From NCBI GenBank assembly GCA_014239775.1, contig JAAZYG010000016.1, positions 1 to 35,718 of the forward strand: 35,718 bases of DNA, written 5' to 3'. Below are positions 1 through 9,772 of the stretch, piece after piece (position 1 is the stretch's first letter; each line of letters begins with the position of its first letter). The position numbers were made by a program, and so were the translations under genes. The stretch is from Candidatus Uhrbacteria bacterium (GTDB taxonomy: Bacteria; Patescibacteriota; Patescibacteriia; UBA9934; GWF2-40-263). A model generated the notes under the pieces. The model was not told the DNA's origin and made no database searches. It was given only the letters and a program-made list of their open reading frames with translations.

Positions 1-3000
1 GGATTTGCATTACTTATAGACTCAGATGAGACAACTGAAACAAATGACATAATGATGATTCAGACTAATTTTGGTGTTGCAGATAATAATGTATTCAAAA
101 TTGAAGCAGATGGTGAAGTATTCTCAGATGTTGGTTTCTCAGTAGGAGTTGCTTCAACTCATTACAGAGATGGTTATATAGAAAATACTGCGGGTGATCT
201 TGATTTAAGAATGTCTACAGGTTTACTTACTTTTAATCAAGATACAACTATTGGTGATGATACTAAATCTGTAACAATAGATTCGTCTAATTGGGATATT
301 TCATCAGCCGGTGTTCTTACAGGATTTACATTTGATGGAAATGCAGTAGGAAATACCATTTCTGGTATTGACGCAAACGATATTGCAGACGATGCTCTTA
401 ATTATTCAAAGTTTGCAGACGCAATGACACTCGATGCAGATACTAGTATTTCTGCAGGTGCATATAATTATACAATTAATCTAGATTCTACAGGTACCTT
501 TATGGTGCAGGATGCGGGCGTACCTGCTTTAACAGTAAGCAATGATGGAGATACCGGAATTACTGGTGGCTTGTTGGTTGGAAAGACATTAGGTGTAACA
601 CCAACAACTGAGAATACTGGAATTGCTATAACTGGAACAAACGTTCACACATCAAATTTATTATCACTATATCCAACAGGTCAAACAACAGGTCACGGGA
701 TTTATCTTGATGGCGGAACCACAAGAACATCTGGTTATCTCTTGGCGATTAATGACGCATCAAATGCTGCAACATCACCAGCAGTAGGTATAAATGTAAC
801 AGGTACGACTTCTCAGAATGAGATAGAAATAACATATGCAGGAGGTCCTGCTACAGGAAATGCAATTTCAATTAACATGGGAACAAATACTCAAGGTCAT
901 GGTCTTGAGATATTACGTAACAACTCTCAAGTAAGTGAGATATATATAGATGCAACATCATCACTGACTGGCTATGCGAGCAGGATGCTTAATTTAGTAG
1001 CATCTGATGATGATGAGGCTGATGAGATTAAGGGGGATTATATAAATTTATTCATTGAAAATGATTCAACTGCAACAGATACTGCATACGGTCAACATAT
1101 AAACATAAACCAGACAGACACAAGTGGTGCTGGTTATGGCTTATATGTTACAAAAGGCCCTTCTCAGGCAAATGGTGATGCAGACATGACGGCAGCAATT
1201 TTAATCGATAATTTAGATACAGATTCAGATGGTGCTGGGAATGACCAGGCATCTGATATATTAACTGGTATTAAATTTCAACAGACAGGAACTGGTCGTA
1301 TTGAAACAGGAATAGATTTATCTGAAATGGGTTCTCCGGGTGGATATACAGCAATAAAACTAGGAAATAATTTTATAAAATCAACAGATTTTGAGTGGTA
1401 TGACGATGGGCTTAGTACTTGGAGGATGAGAGATTCCAGTGACAATGATACTTTAATAGAAATGATAGATACGGATGCTTTTGGTGGTATAACTTGCCCA
1501 TCATCAAATTGTGCGGGGTTTACTGTCCTTGGTCAGGCAAGTGTGGGTGATTATGGTGTGGGAAATATAGATCCAAACGTGACTTTAATGGCTGGTCGAA
1601 ATTTCACAGCGAGTGCAAATTCAGAAGCATCACAGTTATACATACCTCAACAAACCATAACAAAGGCTAGTGCAGGTACTCATGGAACAATTTCACAACT
1701 GGGAATTGATCAACTAACAATAGCAAATGCAGCTGGTAATGTAACCAACGCTGCTTCACTTTATATAGAAGACGCACCATTAGTTCCTGGTGGTGCAACA
1801 AACGGCCCTTTCTCAATATTTGTTAATGCAGGAGAGAGTAGGTTTGATGATTCAATTCTTATTTTACAGGACACTAATAACAAAACAGCATTAAATATTG
1901 TGTCATCTGCAGAAGACACATCTAATGGTTTATTGAGTCTCTCATACAATGCAACTACAGGAGCGCAAACAGGGAATATAACAGGATTACAAATTGATCA
2001 AGTAATGAATTTAACAGGCGTAAGCGGTAAGCATATTACAGGATCAAAAATTTATACTAACGATTTAATAGCATCAGGTGCAACCAATACAACATACATG
2101 GGCTATTCAGTTAATGGTGACTCAGGATCATTGGATACAACTGACGCAAGTGCTACAACAATAAATTGGCGGGGTCTAGATATAGAAATGCCAGCAATTG
2201 ATACAGGTCATGCAGATGATATAGTTTCATCTTACGGAGTATCAATTAATGGAGGTGCTGTGACAGATGGCTTTGGAATGGAAGACCAGGTTGGATTAAT
2301 GATTTCAGATGTAGCGGTAGATATTGCATCAGCTCCAGGACAAGATTTAAAATTAGAGGCCGGTAAGGGTGTTGGTTCATTTGGTGGAGGTTTAGATTTT
2401 CATGCAGGCATAGGTGATTTTGATAAAGATGGGGGAGAGACTTATATAGATTCAGGTATAGGAGGAGACTCTAGTGGTGGTGCACAAGCAGGTGATGGTG
2501 GAGATTTTTTCTTAGTTACAGGTGGTGGTGGTAATGGTACTGGTAATCAGCATGCAGGTAATGGTGGTTTATTTAACCTAACTACAGGCAATGGTGGAAC
2601 CGCGGCAGGTCCTGGTAGTTCCGGTGATGGTGGAGAACTTAATATAGCATCAGGTGCAGGTGGTGCAGGTAATTCAAATAACTTACAAGCATCAGGTGTA
2701 GGTGGTGCACTTTCGCTTACTGCTGGTGCAGGTGGAGCCGCCAGTAATGGTGGAGTGAATCCAGCAGGTGCAGGTGGATCATTGAATCTATATGCTGGAG
2801 ATGGAGGACACAATGGTTTGGGTGGAGGTGCTGCAGGAGGAGGAGGAAATATTTCAATTACCGCAGGTTCAGCTAGTCAGCATGGTATAGGTGCAAATGG
2901 AGCAGATGGAGGAAATATCTCAATTACATCAGGTGCAGCTACATTGTCAGCTAATAATGTAAACGGTGGTGATGTTACTATTACAACAAGCAATGGGTCT

Positions 3001-6000
3001 AATATGGGCGTATCAAATGGTGGTAATTTAATTTTAGATACGGGGGTAGGTTCAGCTGGTGGTACTGCTGGAGACATTGTGTTGATTACAGGTACAAGTA
3101 CAGCTCCAGTATCTACATTTGGTGGTGATATTCATATTGCTTCAGCCGGCGATCTAAATATGGGTGCTGGTGATGGAAGAAATATTAAATTAGGTGATGT
3201 TGTTGGATCACAAACTATAGATATAGGTGGTGTTGGTGCAGCTTCTAACACTACAATTAATATAGCAACTGAAGCTGGATTATCTGACACAATTACAATT
3301 GGAAACAACAATGCAGCAACATTGCTTTCACTAGTAGGTGGAGACGACTGGTCAATTACAAATACTGGAACAGCAAATTTCGGTGGAGGTTTAGTTGTAA
3401 ATAGCATAACTTCTTCTCAATCAACCGGTTTGGCACTTAAAGGTGCTGATAGTGCGGGTTCAACTGGTCAGTCAATTACATTAGATGGTGGTACTGGAGC
3501 TGCGAACAATGATGGTGGAAGAATAGCGATTTCAGGTGGTACAAGCGGAGTAGGAGGAGCAGGAGGGGATGTGTACATAGGCGGTGGAAAAGATGTAGGT
3601 GGTACAGGTAATGGTGGGATTGTGATTCATAATATTGACACATCTCCAGCTGCCGTAAAAGATAGAATAATAATTCAACCAGAAGAGAATCTGCTTGTGA
3701 ATTTAGATCCTGGATCTGGAATGCAGGTTAATTCAACAAATAATTCACCTACTATAGACATGGTGAACATATCAAATATAGGCGATGCTGTTGTGTCACC
3801 AGGTGTTAATGCTTTGGAAATTCAATTTGATGCAAAACATACAGATACAGCCGCAATGCGTATTCATTCAAATTCAACTGAATTTAATGGTGGGGATAAT
3901 TATAGGGGGCTTGAATTAAAGTTTGATGGGTTTTCATCTAGTGGTAATTTAAATGAAATGCATGGTATTAACATAGGTGCAGTTTCAGAAGACGTTGATG
4001 TCCAAACAAGAACAGTTGCATTGTTAATTGAGGGTACTGGTAATATGGCAACAGACTGGGATGTTGATATAGAACTTCAAAATCAGGAGGTAATATCTAA
4101 TAGTGTGAACGGTTATATGTACTTTACTGGAAAAGGTGGAGCTGTTGACCAACAGATAGCAATGGATCTTGATGATACTAGTCCACATATATTCTCACCA
4201 ACCAGTACTCATATACAAATAAATGACAAATTAATAGTAGATCTTGGTGTTGGTACAGGTCATGCAGTATGTCATTCTGGTACTTCTAATACTGTAAATG
4301 ATGTGGAGCTTCAAGATTGTACTGCGCCTCCTGCTGCAGATTATGCTGAGCAATATCCAGTTGCAGCCGGTATCACATACGGAGATATTGTGGTTCCAGG
4401 TTCAGTAGAAGTTACAACTCAGGATGGACAGGTTATTACTAAACTTATTAAGTCTTCAGTTGTATATCAAGGTCCAGTTGCTGGAATTGTTTCAGATAAC
4501 TACGGTGACTTTACTTCAGCTGGTTACAATGTAGACGAACAGGACAATCCAATGCCGGTTGCTCTTGTTGGTCGTGTTCCAGTGAATGTTACAGACGAAA
4601 ACGGTCCAATTTCAGTTGGAGATTATCTAACAACATCTTCAACTCCAGGAAAAGCAATGAAAGCTACAGAGGCTGGTCGTGTAATCGGAATGGCACTGAA
4701 CGACTTCAGTGAAGTTTCAGGTCAGGTAATGGTTCAGGTAAATAACAGCTGGAATTTTGGTGATATATTAGCTAATGATGGTTCATCAACCTTAATTACA
4801 GACAAAACTGCAATGGCTTCAATTGGTACTGCAACTGAAGAAAACCAAACCTTCGATTCGTACGGGTTGGCGTTACGTGGTTCTGCATGGGACGGTACTC
4901 AAGCTCAGGCTGTAGAGATGATGCTTGTAAATCAAGTAACAGATACAGATAATTACAGACTATCAATTCATAATAATCAAGATGCAGAAGTTGCATATAT
5001 AACAAACGAAGGAACTCTAAATTTATCAGGCGACCTTGTGTTGTCAGGAAAGATTTATCCTTCTGATCAAGGTGTTGCACAAACTGACAAATATATTTAC
5101 TACGATGGTTCGGTTGGTGCAGGTGGTGACTTTATGAGAACAAACGCAAAGGGTTGGTCAACTGGATCATATGACTTTGCTGAGATGTTCCCTTCAACAG
5201 AAGAGTTACAGGCTGGTGATGTTGTGGTGTTTGCAGGTGAGGGTGAGAACGTAAGTAGATCAACATCAACATATGACAAGAAGCTTGCAGGTATTGTTTC
5301 AACACGACCTGGTTTCTTGGCAGGAGAAAATCTTCCAAACTCACATCCAATTGCTTTGGCTGGTCGTGTGCCAACAAAGGTAGTTATGGAAAATGGACCA
5401 ATTGAAGTGGGTGATCCACTTACAAGTTCATCAACTGCAGGATTTGCGATGAAGGCAACAGATGCAGGACCAATAATTGGTTACGCACTTGAGCCTCATA
5501 ATGGAGGAAGCGACACTAAGATTATTGTGTTCGTAAATGCAGGTTACTGGGGAGGTGAGCCAACAGACAGTGCTCCAGGTTCAGAAAATAACGCTTCAGG
5601 ATTTGCACAAGGATTTAATGTAAACTATTCAGCACTTAACATGAGCGGAAATATTTACATGACAGGTAATGAGATTTTGAGTGTAGGACGAATCGCAGCT
5701 GTTGGAGATATTTGGGAACTAAATTCTGACGGTACTATTAAGACAGCAGGATTAGTAAAGACAGTTATAGATTCATATCAAAATACAAAAGTTGAGACAG
5801 TTGCAGTTACTTCACCTGAGGTAATGATTACACTGTCTGGAACTACAGAACTTGTAGGTGATGAGGTTGAGGTACGTTTTGAAAACGTAGCTCCTGAATA
5901 TAACGATGTAATTTCAGCAATCGCACCAATACGTGTGGTTGTAACAGCAAACGGACCAGTTTCATTGTATGTAAAAGAAAAAGATCAAAACCACTTTATT

Positions 6001-6417
6001 GTAAAACGATTTGGTGGCGAAGATGTGGATGTTGAATTTGACTGGATGGTAACAGCTTATCGTAAAGGATACGAGCCAGAAGAAGAGGAAGAAGTTGTAT
6101 TAGAAAATAATGAAGAAGAATTTATTTTAGAGGTTGTTGAAGAAGTGGTTGAAGAAGTAATTGAAGAAGTTGTTGAGGAAGAACCAGTAGAAGAGGTTAT
6201 TATTCAAAATGATAATGAAGAAGTGTTGGGTCAAGAAGTTGAAGTAGAACAAGTTGAAAATTCAGATGAAGCTGTCGAGGGACAAATAAACGAAGAAGAA
6301 GTTGTTGAGGAAGAACCAGCTACTCAGGAGAGTCCTGATGAAAACCAAGTCGATTCGCCGATAGAAGATGAGGGTGGCGCACAAGCCGAGGAACCATCAG
6401 AGTCGGATGTCGAATAG
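1..6417 (+). CDS. Giant secreted tail-fibre-like surface protein, 5' partial
   Basis: The frame is open from base 1 through the track's ATG at 52, so this is the 3' part of a longer gene with at least 2138 residues here. The protein is Gly/Ser/Thr/Asn-rich with short beta-type repeats. Residues ~777-1060 (track numbering) are a glycine-rich array of the type GGxLxIxSGxGG. Two related modules follow, around residue 1429 (DYAEQYP) and 1707 (YDFAEMFP). Each continues with a GD(I/V)VV strand, an AGIVS motif, a GRVP motif and a G(D)YLTTSS / GDPLTSSS motif. The last ~110 residues are Glu/Val repeats and highly acidic. No membrane anchor or sorting motif is visible in this part. Such proteins in CPR bacteria resemble phage tail fibres or adhesins, so an extracellular attachment role is inference. 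Its N-terminus and any signal peptide lie outside the window. Confidence 0.85.
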   Translation, partial: GFALLIDSDETTETNDIMMIQTNFGVADNNVFKIEADGEVFSDVGFSVGVASTHYRDGYIENTAGDLDLRMSTGLLTFNQDTTIGDDTKSVTIDSSNWDISSAGVLTGFTFDGNAVGNTISGIDANDIADDALNYSKFADAMTLDADTSISAGAYNYTINLDSTGTFMVQDAGVPALTVSNDGDTGITGGLLVGKTLGVTPTTENTGIAITGTNVHTSNLLSLYPTGQTTGHGIYLDGGTTRTSGYLLAINDASNAATSPAVGINVTGTTSQNEIEITYAGGPATGNAISINMGTNTQGHGLEILRNNSQVSEIYIDATSSLTGYASRMLNLVASDDDEADEIKGDYINLFIENDSTATDTAYGQHININQTDTSGAGYGLYVTKGPSQANGDADMTAAILIDNLDTDSDGAGNDQASDILTGIKFQQTGTGRIETGIDLSEMGSPGGYTAIKLGNNFIKSTDFEWYDDGLSTWRMRDSSDNDTLIEMIDTDAFGGITCPSSNCAGFTVLGQASVGDYGVGNIDPNVTLMAGRNFTASANSEASQLYIPQQTITKASAGTHGTISQLGIDQLTIANAAGNVTNAASLYIEDAPLVPGGATNGPFSIFVNAGESRFDDSILILQDTNNKTALNIVSSAEDTSNGLLSLSYNATTGAQTGNITGLQIDQVMNLTGVSGKHITGSKIYTNDLIASGATNTTYMGYSVNGDSGSLDTTDASATTINWRGLDIEMPAIDTGHADDIVSSYGVSINGGAVTDGFGMEDQVGLMISDVAVDIASAPGQDLKLEAGKGVGSFGGGLDFHAGIGDFDKDGGETYIDSGIGGDSSGGAQAGDGGDFFLVTGGGGNGTGNQHAGNGGLFNLTTGNGGTAAGPGSSGDGGELNIASGAGGAGNSNNLQASGVGGALSLTAGAGGAASNGGVNPAGAGGSLNLYAGDGGHNGLGGGAAGGGGNISITAGSASQHGIGANGADGGNISITSGAATLSANNVNGGDVTITTSNGSNMGVSNGGNLILDTGVGSAGGTAGDIVLITGTSTAPVSTFGGDIHIASAGDLNMGAGDGRNIKLGDVVGSQTIDIGGVGAASNTTINIATEAGLSDTITIGNNNAATLLSLVGGDDWSITNTGTANFGGGLVVNSITSSQSTGLALKGADSAGSTGQSITLDGGTGAANNDGGRIAISGGTSGVGGAGGDVYIGGGKDVGGTGNGGIVIHNIDTSPAAVKDRIIIQPEENLLVNLDPGSGMQVNSTNNSPTIDMVNISNIGDAVVSPGVNALEIQFDAKHTDTAAMRIHSNSTEFNGGDNYRGLELKFDGFSSSGNLNEMHGINIGAVSEDVDVQTRTVALLIEGTGNMATDWDVDIELQNQEVISNSVNGYMYFTGKGGAVDQQIAMDLDDTSPHIFSPTSTHIQINDKLIVDLGVGTGHAVCHSGTSNTVNDVELQDCTAPPAADYAEQYPVAAGITYGDIVVPGSVEVTTQDGQVITKLIKSSVVYQGPVAGIVSDNYGDFTSAGYNVDEQDNPMPVALVGRVPVNVTDENGPISVGDYLTTSSTPGKAMKATEAGRVIGMALNDFSEVSGQVMVQVNNSWNFGDILANDGSSTLITDKTAMASIGTATEENQTFDSYGLALRGSAWDGTQAQAVEMMLVNQVTDTDNYRLSIHNNQDAEVAYITNEGTLNLSGDLVLSGKIYPSDQGVAQTDKYIYYDGSVGAGGDFMRTNAKGWSTGSYDFAEMFPSTEELQAGDVVVFAGEGENVSRSTSTYDKKLAGIVSTRPGFLAGENLPNSHPIALAGRVPTKVVMENGPIEVGDPLTSSSTAGFAMKATDAGPIIGYALEPHNGGSDTKIIVFVNAGYWGGEPTDSAPGSENNASGFAQGFNVNYSALNMSGNIYMTGNEILSVGRIAAVGDIWELNSDGTIKTAGLVKTVIDSYQNTKVETVAVTSPEVMITLSGTTELVGDEVEVRFENVAPEYNDVISAIAPIRVVVTANGPVSLYVKEKDQNHFIVKRFGGEDVDVEFDWMVTAYRKGYEPEEEEEVVLENNEEEFILEVVEEVVEEVIEEVVEEEPVEEVIIQNDNEEVLGQEVEVEQVENSDEAVEGQINEEEVVEEEPATQESPDENQVDSPIEDEGGAQAEEPSESDVE

Positions 6418-6419
6418 AT

Positions 6420-6572
6420 CGTCAGTGCGGGCGGAGGAGACTAGATTGTAGTCATAACCCCTCTACCTGTGCCGATGAAGCTAAGCTTTATTAGCACATC
6501 GTCCTATTTACACAAATCCATTGTGTGATTTGGACGGACCCTGTACAGGGTCACAACAATTTTATAGCAGAG
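6420..6572 (+). other. Hairpin-rich intergenic segment after the giant gene
   Basis: This non-coding stretch is visibly richer in G+C than its surroundings and holds several consecutive self-complementary elements. These are GACTA/TAGTC near 6441, GTGC...GCAC near 6471-6497, CAAATC/GATTTG near 6513-6532, and a perfect 16-bp palindrome GACCCTGTACAGGGTC at 6537-6552. It runs directly into the terminator at 6573. It could be a structured 3' UTR or a separate small RNA. I do not recognise a known RNA family: RNase P, SRP and tmRNA hallmark motifs are absent. Confidence 0.4.
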
Positions 6573-6602
6573 AGCGTAGGAACCCCACACCTACGCTTTT
6601 TG
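6573..6602 (+). terminator. Rho-independent terminator of the giant gene
   Basis: A perfect 8-bp stem AGCGTAGG / CCTACGCT with a 9-nt loop is followed directly by a T-run. It ends the transcript of the giant surface protein and/or the structured segment before it. Confidence 0.8.
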
Positions 6603-6763
6603 CATTCTCAGATTTTCAAAATTAGCGATATTTTAATTCACAACTACGTCCTTCAATGTTGTACTTCTGTATTTACAGTTTGAATAAAATTCATACTTTA
6701 TTTTGTAGATAGACCATACCTATATTGAGTGTGTAGAGAGGCAAGTACATCACCAATCTTTTG

Positions 6764-6772
6764 TGATATAAT
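6764..6772 (+). promoter_or_regulatory. Extended -10 promoter for the membrane/TPR gene
   Basis: TGATATAAT matches an extended -10 element (TGnTATAAT) exactly. No good -35 is seen. The predicted start near 6779 gives a short leader carrying the SD AAGGGGG (6789-6795) ahead of the ATG at 6799. Confidence 0.6.
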
Positions 6773-6798
6773 TAAAATTATTAATATTAAGGGGGACT

Positions 6799-9177
6799 AT
6801 GACATTGCCAATACAACTAAAAACAGCAACAAGAGGGTTATTATATACACTCATTTTTTTAATACCTTTATTTTTCCTTCCATTCACACTAGATGTTTTG
6901 GAAATCAATAAACAAACATTGTTATTAGTGCTAACTTTTGCAGCCGCACTTACATGGATAGGTTCAATGCTTTTTGCAAAAAAATTCCATTTTCAAAGAG
7001 GTTGGATAAATATTTTTCCAGTTTTGTTTCTTGTGACATTGGCATTATCAGCAAAACATTCTGCTTCGCCATATATTTCCTGGGTTGGAACATCAATGCA
7101 GGAGTATTCAAGTTTTTTAACAATGTTTGGTCTGGTGGTTTTATTTTATTTACTTACAAATACTTTACGTGATAACAAAACACACAAAACAGTTCATTTC
7201 CTATTAATTTCATCTGCAAACCTAACAGGACTAATAGGATTATTATCTTTGTTTGATATACACATTTTTTCATATGCATTTGCGCAAACAAAGTCATTTA
7301 ACACAGTAGGAACATTAAACTCACTAGGAATTTATTTAGCAGTCATGGCAGTGTTTGCTGCTGGTATTTGGGTATCTCACAGAAAAGATGACAACCTTTT
7401 ATATAAAGGTGTATATGGTTCTATTGCTAGCGGACTAATAATTACACTACAGATCATAACAGCACTGTATCTGACAGTATTGAATTACTGGGTTGTTTGG
7501 ACGGTGCTACTTATAGGAATGGGAACGTTGTTTATTTTCGGCTTATTCAGAGCAAAAGATTTTTCTGGATGGGGGCGCATGACTTTACCTGCCATCATGA
7601 TATTTATCGCACTTCCACTTTTATTTTGGAAAGGAGCGCCTATAAAAATAGATGTACCATCAGAAGTTACACCTAGTTTTGAATCAAGTCGTCAGATTTC
7701 ATCACAAACAATAAAAGAAAGCTCTTCGTCATATGGTTCAGGTCCTGGAACATATGCATTTAACTATGCAAGGTTCAGAGGGCAAGAATTAAATGAAACA
7801 GATTTTTGGAATACACGTTTTGATCGTGCAGCATCATATTACTTAACAGCGCTACCAACATACGGGTATCTTACAATCATTACACTTGGATTGTTCATGC
7901 TCGCACTTGCAATAAGGTCTGTAATACAAATTTTAAAACCAAGCACTCGTGAAAAATGGCTACAATCATTTATTGCATTTGCTCCATGGCTCACAATAGT
8001 CTCAGCTGGATTTTTATATTCATACAATCTAACCCTGATGTTTTTATTGTTTACTTTTTCAGGACTTCTTGCGTCTCAAGTGGTTAAGGATGATTACAAT
8101 AAAACATATAAGGAGGCACCTGGAATAGCTTTGCTGATTTCATGTGTGTTTGTGATTGGTGCAATTGGTTTTTTTGTAGGTATATTTGTTACATCAGAAA
8201 GATATTTGGCAGAGATGTCATTTGCTTCAGCAATTAGAGCTGACAGAGATGGTGCATCAATACAGCTGGTTGTAGAAGATTTAGACAGAGCCGCTACGTT
8301 AAATAGATTTGATGACAGGTATTTTAGAACATTATCAGAAGCATTGTTACTAAGGGTTGATCAACAGATGAAAAATATTTCAGGTGCAGATCAGCTTACA
8401 ATTGAGTCGCGTGAGTATGTGCAGGCACTGGTTGCAGCATCTGTTAATGCGGGAGTTCGTGCAACAAATTTATCTCCGAATAATTCAACGAACTGGTTAG
8501 TAAGAGGACGTGTGTACAAGGAACTAACATCAGTTTTACCAAATGCTGCAGAATTTGCAGTTGCATCACATGAGCAGGCTGTTTTACTTGAGCCAGTAAA
8601 TCCAGCACATTGGAACGAGCTTGGTAAAACATATTTGATTTCAGCTGAACAACATAGGCAATTAACTGTTGCAGATAATGAACAGGTTGCAAATCAAGCA
8701 AAACAAAATTTAGAGTTATATCTAAACAAAGCTGAGCAGGCGTTTTTAAAAGCAACAAATCTTAAGCCTAATTATGCAACAGCGCATTTTCAGTTAGGAA
8801 TCACATATGAAAGACAAGGTAGGCTTGATGATTCAATTTCAAAATTAGAAAGTGTTGCAAAATACAATCCACTGGATGTAGGTGTTGTTTTTCAACTAGG
8901 GCAACTTTACTTAAGGAGAAATAAACCAGGAGATCTATCCAGTGCACAGGCAAGATTTGAAAAGGTGGTTGAATTAGCACCGTCATACAGTAATGCTCAT
9001 TGGTACTTGGCGTCTATTTATGAAACCAATGGAAAGATACAAAAGGCGGTGGTAGCGGTAGAGAATGTGTTGAAAATAAATCCAACAAATTCATTGGTAA
9101 AAAATAGATTAACTAGATTACTGAGAGGTGATGAGCCTCAAAATGAATCTAATGGATTGCTAAAACCATTAGAGTAA
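6799..9177 (+). CDS. Polytopic membrane protein with C-terminal TPR repeats (O-antigen ligase/polymerase-like)
   Basis: 792 residues. The N-terminal ~470 residues contain about ten hydrophobic segments, starting at residues 12-32. A soluble loop around residues 290-350 holds SSSYGSGPGTY and YARFRGQE, the kind of large external loop seen in O-antigen ligase / Wzy-type proteins. From about residue 480 the protein is soluble. It carries at least four TPR-like repeats (for example NPAHWNELGKTYL, NYATAHFQLGITYERQG, SYSNAHWYLASIYETNG). This fusion is a common CPR architecture, and a role in surface glycan assembly or protein glycosylation is inferred. The ATG at 6799 is preceded by AAGGGGG at good spacing. 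The gene has its own promoter and terminator, so it is a single-gene unit. Confidence 0.75.
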   Translation: MTLPIQLKTATRGLLYTLIFLIPLFFLPFTLDVLEINKQTLLLVLTFAAALTWIGSMLFAKKFHFQRGWINIFPVLFLVTLALSAKHSASPYISWVGTSMQEYSSFLTMFGLVVLFYLLTNTLRDNKTHKTVHFLLISSANLTGLIGLLSLFDIHIFSYAFAQTKSFNTVGTLNSLGIYLAVMAVFAAGIWVSHRKDDNLLYKGVYGSIASGLIITLQIITALYLTVLNYWVVWTVLLIGMGTLFIFGLFRAKDFSGWGRMTLPAIMIFIALPLLFWKGAPIKIDVPSEVTPSFESSRQISSQTIKESSSSYGSGPGTYAFNYARFRGQELNETDFWNTRFDRAASYYLTALPTYGYLTIITLGLFMLALAIRSVIQILKPSTREKWLQSFIAFAPWLTIVSAGFLYSYNLTLMFLLFTFSGLLASQVVKDDYNKTYKEAPGIALLISCVFVIGAIGFFVGIFVTSERYLAEMSFASAIRADRDGASIQLVVEDLDRAATLNRFDDRYFRTLSEALLLRVDQQMKNISGADQLTIESREYVQALVAASVNAGVRATNLSPNNSTNWLVRGRVYKELTSVLPNAAEFAVASHEQAVLLEPVNPAHWNELGKTYLISAEQHRQLTVADNEQVANQAKQNLELYLNKAEQAFLKATNLKPNYATAHFQLGITYERQGRLDDSISKLESVAKYNPLDVGVVFQLGQLYLRRNKPGDLSSAQARFEKVVELAPSYSNAHWYLASIYETNGKIQKAVVAVENVLKINPTNSLVKNRLTRLLRGDEPQNESNGLLKPLE

Positions 9178-9180
9178 ATT

Positions 9181-9209
9181 AAAAGTAGGGCTTGACCCTA
9201 CTTTTATTA
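9181..9209 (+). terminator. Rho-independent terminator
   Basis: A perfect 10-bp stem AAAAGTAGGG / CCCTACTTTT with a 5-nt loop follows 3 nt after the stop of the TPR protein. Its A/T-tailed stem could work on both strands. Confidence 0.85.
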
Positions 9210-9274
9210 TTGGTAGTATATTTCTGCGACCTGGTTTTTACATTCTTTATGATTACGACCGACCCTCTGAATGC

Positions 9275-9302
9275 ACTTGCAAGTATAAATTTGGCGATCG
9301 CC
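9275..9302. promoter_or_regulatory. Two adjacent perfect palindromes, possible operator
   Basis: ACTTGCAAGT (9275-9284) and GGCGATCGCC (9293-9302) are perfect 10-bp palindromes separated by 8 nt, about 55-80 nt upstream of the small gene at 9356. The spacing would suit a dimeric DNA-binding protein. No regulator can be named from the sequence. Confidence 0.25.
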
Positions 9303-9355
9303 ACTTCATGGCATAACGGTGTTATTACATCGTTTGGTGTAACATGAGGAGTGTC

Positions 9356-9535
9356 ATGAGAGTTGTAAAAAACAGTGATGTTAGTTTTTGGTGTGGCGCT
9401 GGTGGTTGTAGTGCGCCAAGGTGGCCTGATCCAGTATTTTTTCCAGGCATTGCTCAATTCCCCTGGCAAATGTCTGACGAGAATACACCAACGGTAATTA
9501 AATTGGATCAATGGAATCACTTTAAACATAAGTAA
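9356..9535 (+). CDS. Small orphan protein rich in Cys/Trp/Pro, unknown function
   Basis: 59 residues. The second ATG of the track ORF is chosen because GAGGAG sits 6 nt before it, while the track ATG at 9344 lies upstream of that SD. The product contains CGAGGC followed by a PRWPDPVFFPG stretch, three Trp and many aromatic residues. No signal peptide or membrane segment is seen. Two independent terminators (9181 and 9565) bracket it, so it is transcribed alone. That isolation and the strong SD are the main evidence that it is real. I do not recognise the family. The CxxxxC pair could bind a metal, but nothing shows this directly. Confidence 0.6.
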   Translation: MRVVKNSDVSFWCGAGGCSAPRWPDPVFFPGIAQFPWQMSDENTPTVIKLDQWNHFKHK

Positions 9536-9564
9536 CACAGCAGAAGTTAATGTTTGGTCGTCTT

Positions 9565-9611
9565 GATCATCCCACTTGCTTAGTTGGTGAGGCAGGTGGG
9601 GTGATCTTTTC
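9565..9611 (+). terminator. Rho-independent terminator of the small orphan gene
   Basis: A 15-bp stem (GATCATCCCACTTGC pairing with GCAGGTGGGGTGATC, two G-U pairs) is followed by TTTTCT. It lies 30 nt after the small ORF and closes its transcription unit. Confidence 0.8.
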
Positions 9612-9686
9612 TAATACTAACCTTTAGGGTTAGTATTTTTCTTATTAATTAAGTGTATCGAAATAGATTAATTTATTAGTACACAG

Positions 9687-9715
9687 TTGGACAACATTCA
9701 TAAATATTGTATTAT
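9687..9715 (+). promoter_or_regulatory. Sigma-70-type promoter for ychF
   Basis: TTGGAC (9687-9692), 17-nt spacer, TATTAT (9710-9715). The predicted start near 9722 lies downstream of the track's ORF start at 9707. It therefore supports the internal ATG at 9773 as the true ychF start. Confidence 0.6.
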
Positions 9716-9772
9716 CCTCAAGTTAAAGTGTGTAAAAAAATTGAACCAATTTTAAACATTACATATAAAATT

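Noticed and set aside
2380-3230. CRISPR-like or DNA-level repeat array in the glycine-rich region
   Set aside because: The repeats are amino-acid patterns with divergent codons and irregular spacing, with no constant repeat/spacer units.
9293-9302. GGCGATCGCC as a cyanobacterial HIP1-type repeat
   Set aside because: I noticed only this one copy in the window and the genome is not cyanobacterial in character.
9707-9772. N-terminal extension of ychF from the track start
   Set aside because: It precedes the predicted transcription start and the family begins at MLQVGIVGLPNVGKST.
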